Assembly (NCBI GenBank): GCA_035391225.1 | Contig: DAOPKN010000036.1 | Span: 1 to 21,946 of the forward strand | From: DAOPKN01 sp035391225 | GTDB lineage: Bacteria > Thermotogota > Thermotogae > MWEM01 | DNA: 21,946 nucleotides | Direction of reading: 5' to 3' | In this document: piece by piece, positions 21,590 to 21,946 of the stretch | Numbering within the stretch: the first letter of the stretch is position 1 | How the letters are laid out: every line of letters begins with the position of its first letter | Program-made: the position numbers and the translations under genes | Notes under the pieces: generated by a model | The model's input: the letters and a program-made list of their open reading frames with translations, nothing else | What the model was told of the DNA's origin: nothing | Databases searched by the model: none

Positions 21590-21946
21590 CTATTCTCCGA
21601 TGATTTTTACCAGCACGCGCTTGCGCCGCTTGCCATCGAACTCGCCGTAAAAGATCTGTTCCCAGGGCCCGAAGTCCAGTTGCCCCTCGGTAACGGCCAC
21701 CACCACCTCGCGCCCCATCACGCTGCGCTTGAGGTGTGCATCGGCATTATCCTCGAAGCCGTTGTGGCGATACTGCTCGTAGGGTTTCTCGGGCGCAAGC
21801 TTTTCCAGCCACACCTCGAAATCGTGGTGCAACCCGCTTTCGTCGTCGTTGATGAACACGCTGGCCGTGATGTGCATGGCGTTCACCAGCACCAACCCCT
21901 CGTGGATGCCACTATCTCGGAGACAGTCTTCCACTTGGGAGGTGAT
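21590..21946 (-). CDS. UPF0047 / YjbQ family protein, N-terminus beyond the window
   Basis: The frame is open to the window edge (first readable codons ITSQVEDCLRDSG), so the start is missing; family proteins are about 130-140 residues and roughly 118 are present. Conserved pieces are HITASVFIND, EQYRHNGFEDNADAHLKRS, and LDFGPWEQIFYGEFDGKRRK. Members form trimers with a His/Glu site, and some have weak thiamine-phosphate synthase activity; the true role is not established. It precedes the AIM24-family gene. Confidence 0.88.
   Translation of the reverse strand: MTSQVEDCLRDSGIHEGLVLVNAMHITASVFINDDESGLHHDFEVWLEKLAPEKPYEQYRHNGFEDNADAHLKRSVMGREVVVAVTEGQLDFGPWEQIFYGEFDGKRRKRVLVKIIGE

Noticed and set aside
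1..21946. CRISPR arrays, insertion sequences, tRNA or rRNA genes
   Set aside because: I read for regular direct repeats, transposase-like frames and tRNA/rRNA signatures and found none.

Overview
The window is bacterial and densely coded, with a moderately high G+C content. Many starts are GTG or TTG with clear Shine-Dalgarno sites, short overlaps link genes within operons, and each unit ends in a rho-independent terminator. The peptide-binding protein has a plain signal peptide and no lipoprotein cysteine, and peptide transport genes are prominent. A SAM-I riboswitch and a ferredoxin-linked direct homocysteine pathway are present. Together these point to an anaerobic, probably diderm, amino-acid or peptide-using bacterium (Thermotogota-, Atribacterota- or Synergistota-like). 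I cannot name the taxon from the sequence alone.

Layout: (1) 24-58, terminator of an upstream gene. (2) 229-3866, plus strand: a secreted alpha/beta hydrolase, a CDF-like membrane protein fused to winged-helix and PH-like regions, and a small membrane protein. (3) 3851-4498, minus strand: a winged-helix/Rossmann regulator whose own promoter sits inside an 11-bp inverted repeat. (4) 4581-8416, plus strand: a promoter, a leader peptide with a Tyr-Phe-Tyr-Phe-Trp-Trp run, a transcription attenuator, a COG4120/COG1101 (TrpY/TrpZ-like) ABC permease and ATPase, a YfcC-type permease, and a small cysteine-rich unknown. (5) 8499-14191, plus strand: a five-gene peptide ABC transporter with a terminator between the binding protein and the rest. 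(6) 18865-14165, minus strand: a strong promoter, a SAM-I riboswitch with a terminator, a Met-rich leader peptide with a second attenuator, then lysC, asd, a DUF39 homocysteine synthase, a 2[4Fe-4S] ferredoxin and a COG2122 protein. (7) 20602-18862, minus strand: an MFS exporter and a GNAT acetyltransferase. (8) 21946-20734, minus strand: a UPF0047/YjbQ protein cut by the window edge and an AIM24-family protein.

The most notable content is regulatory. Both amino-acid operons have unannotated leader peptides followed by intrinsic terminators. In both, a segment spanning the last codons of the leader peptide is complementary to the 5' arm of the terminator. That makes a compact two-state attenuator: stalling on aromatic or Met codons frees the antiterminator, while a ribosome at the stop codon covers it. 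In the lysC operon this device lies directly downstream of a complete SAM-I riboswitch, so one operon appears to read SAM and charged Met-tRNA in series. The operon encodes a complete route from aspartate to homocysteine using sulfide and reduced ferredoxin, which explains why SAM and methionine would control it.
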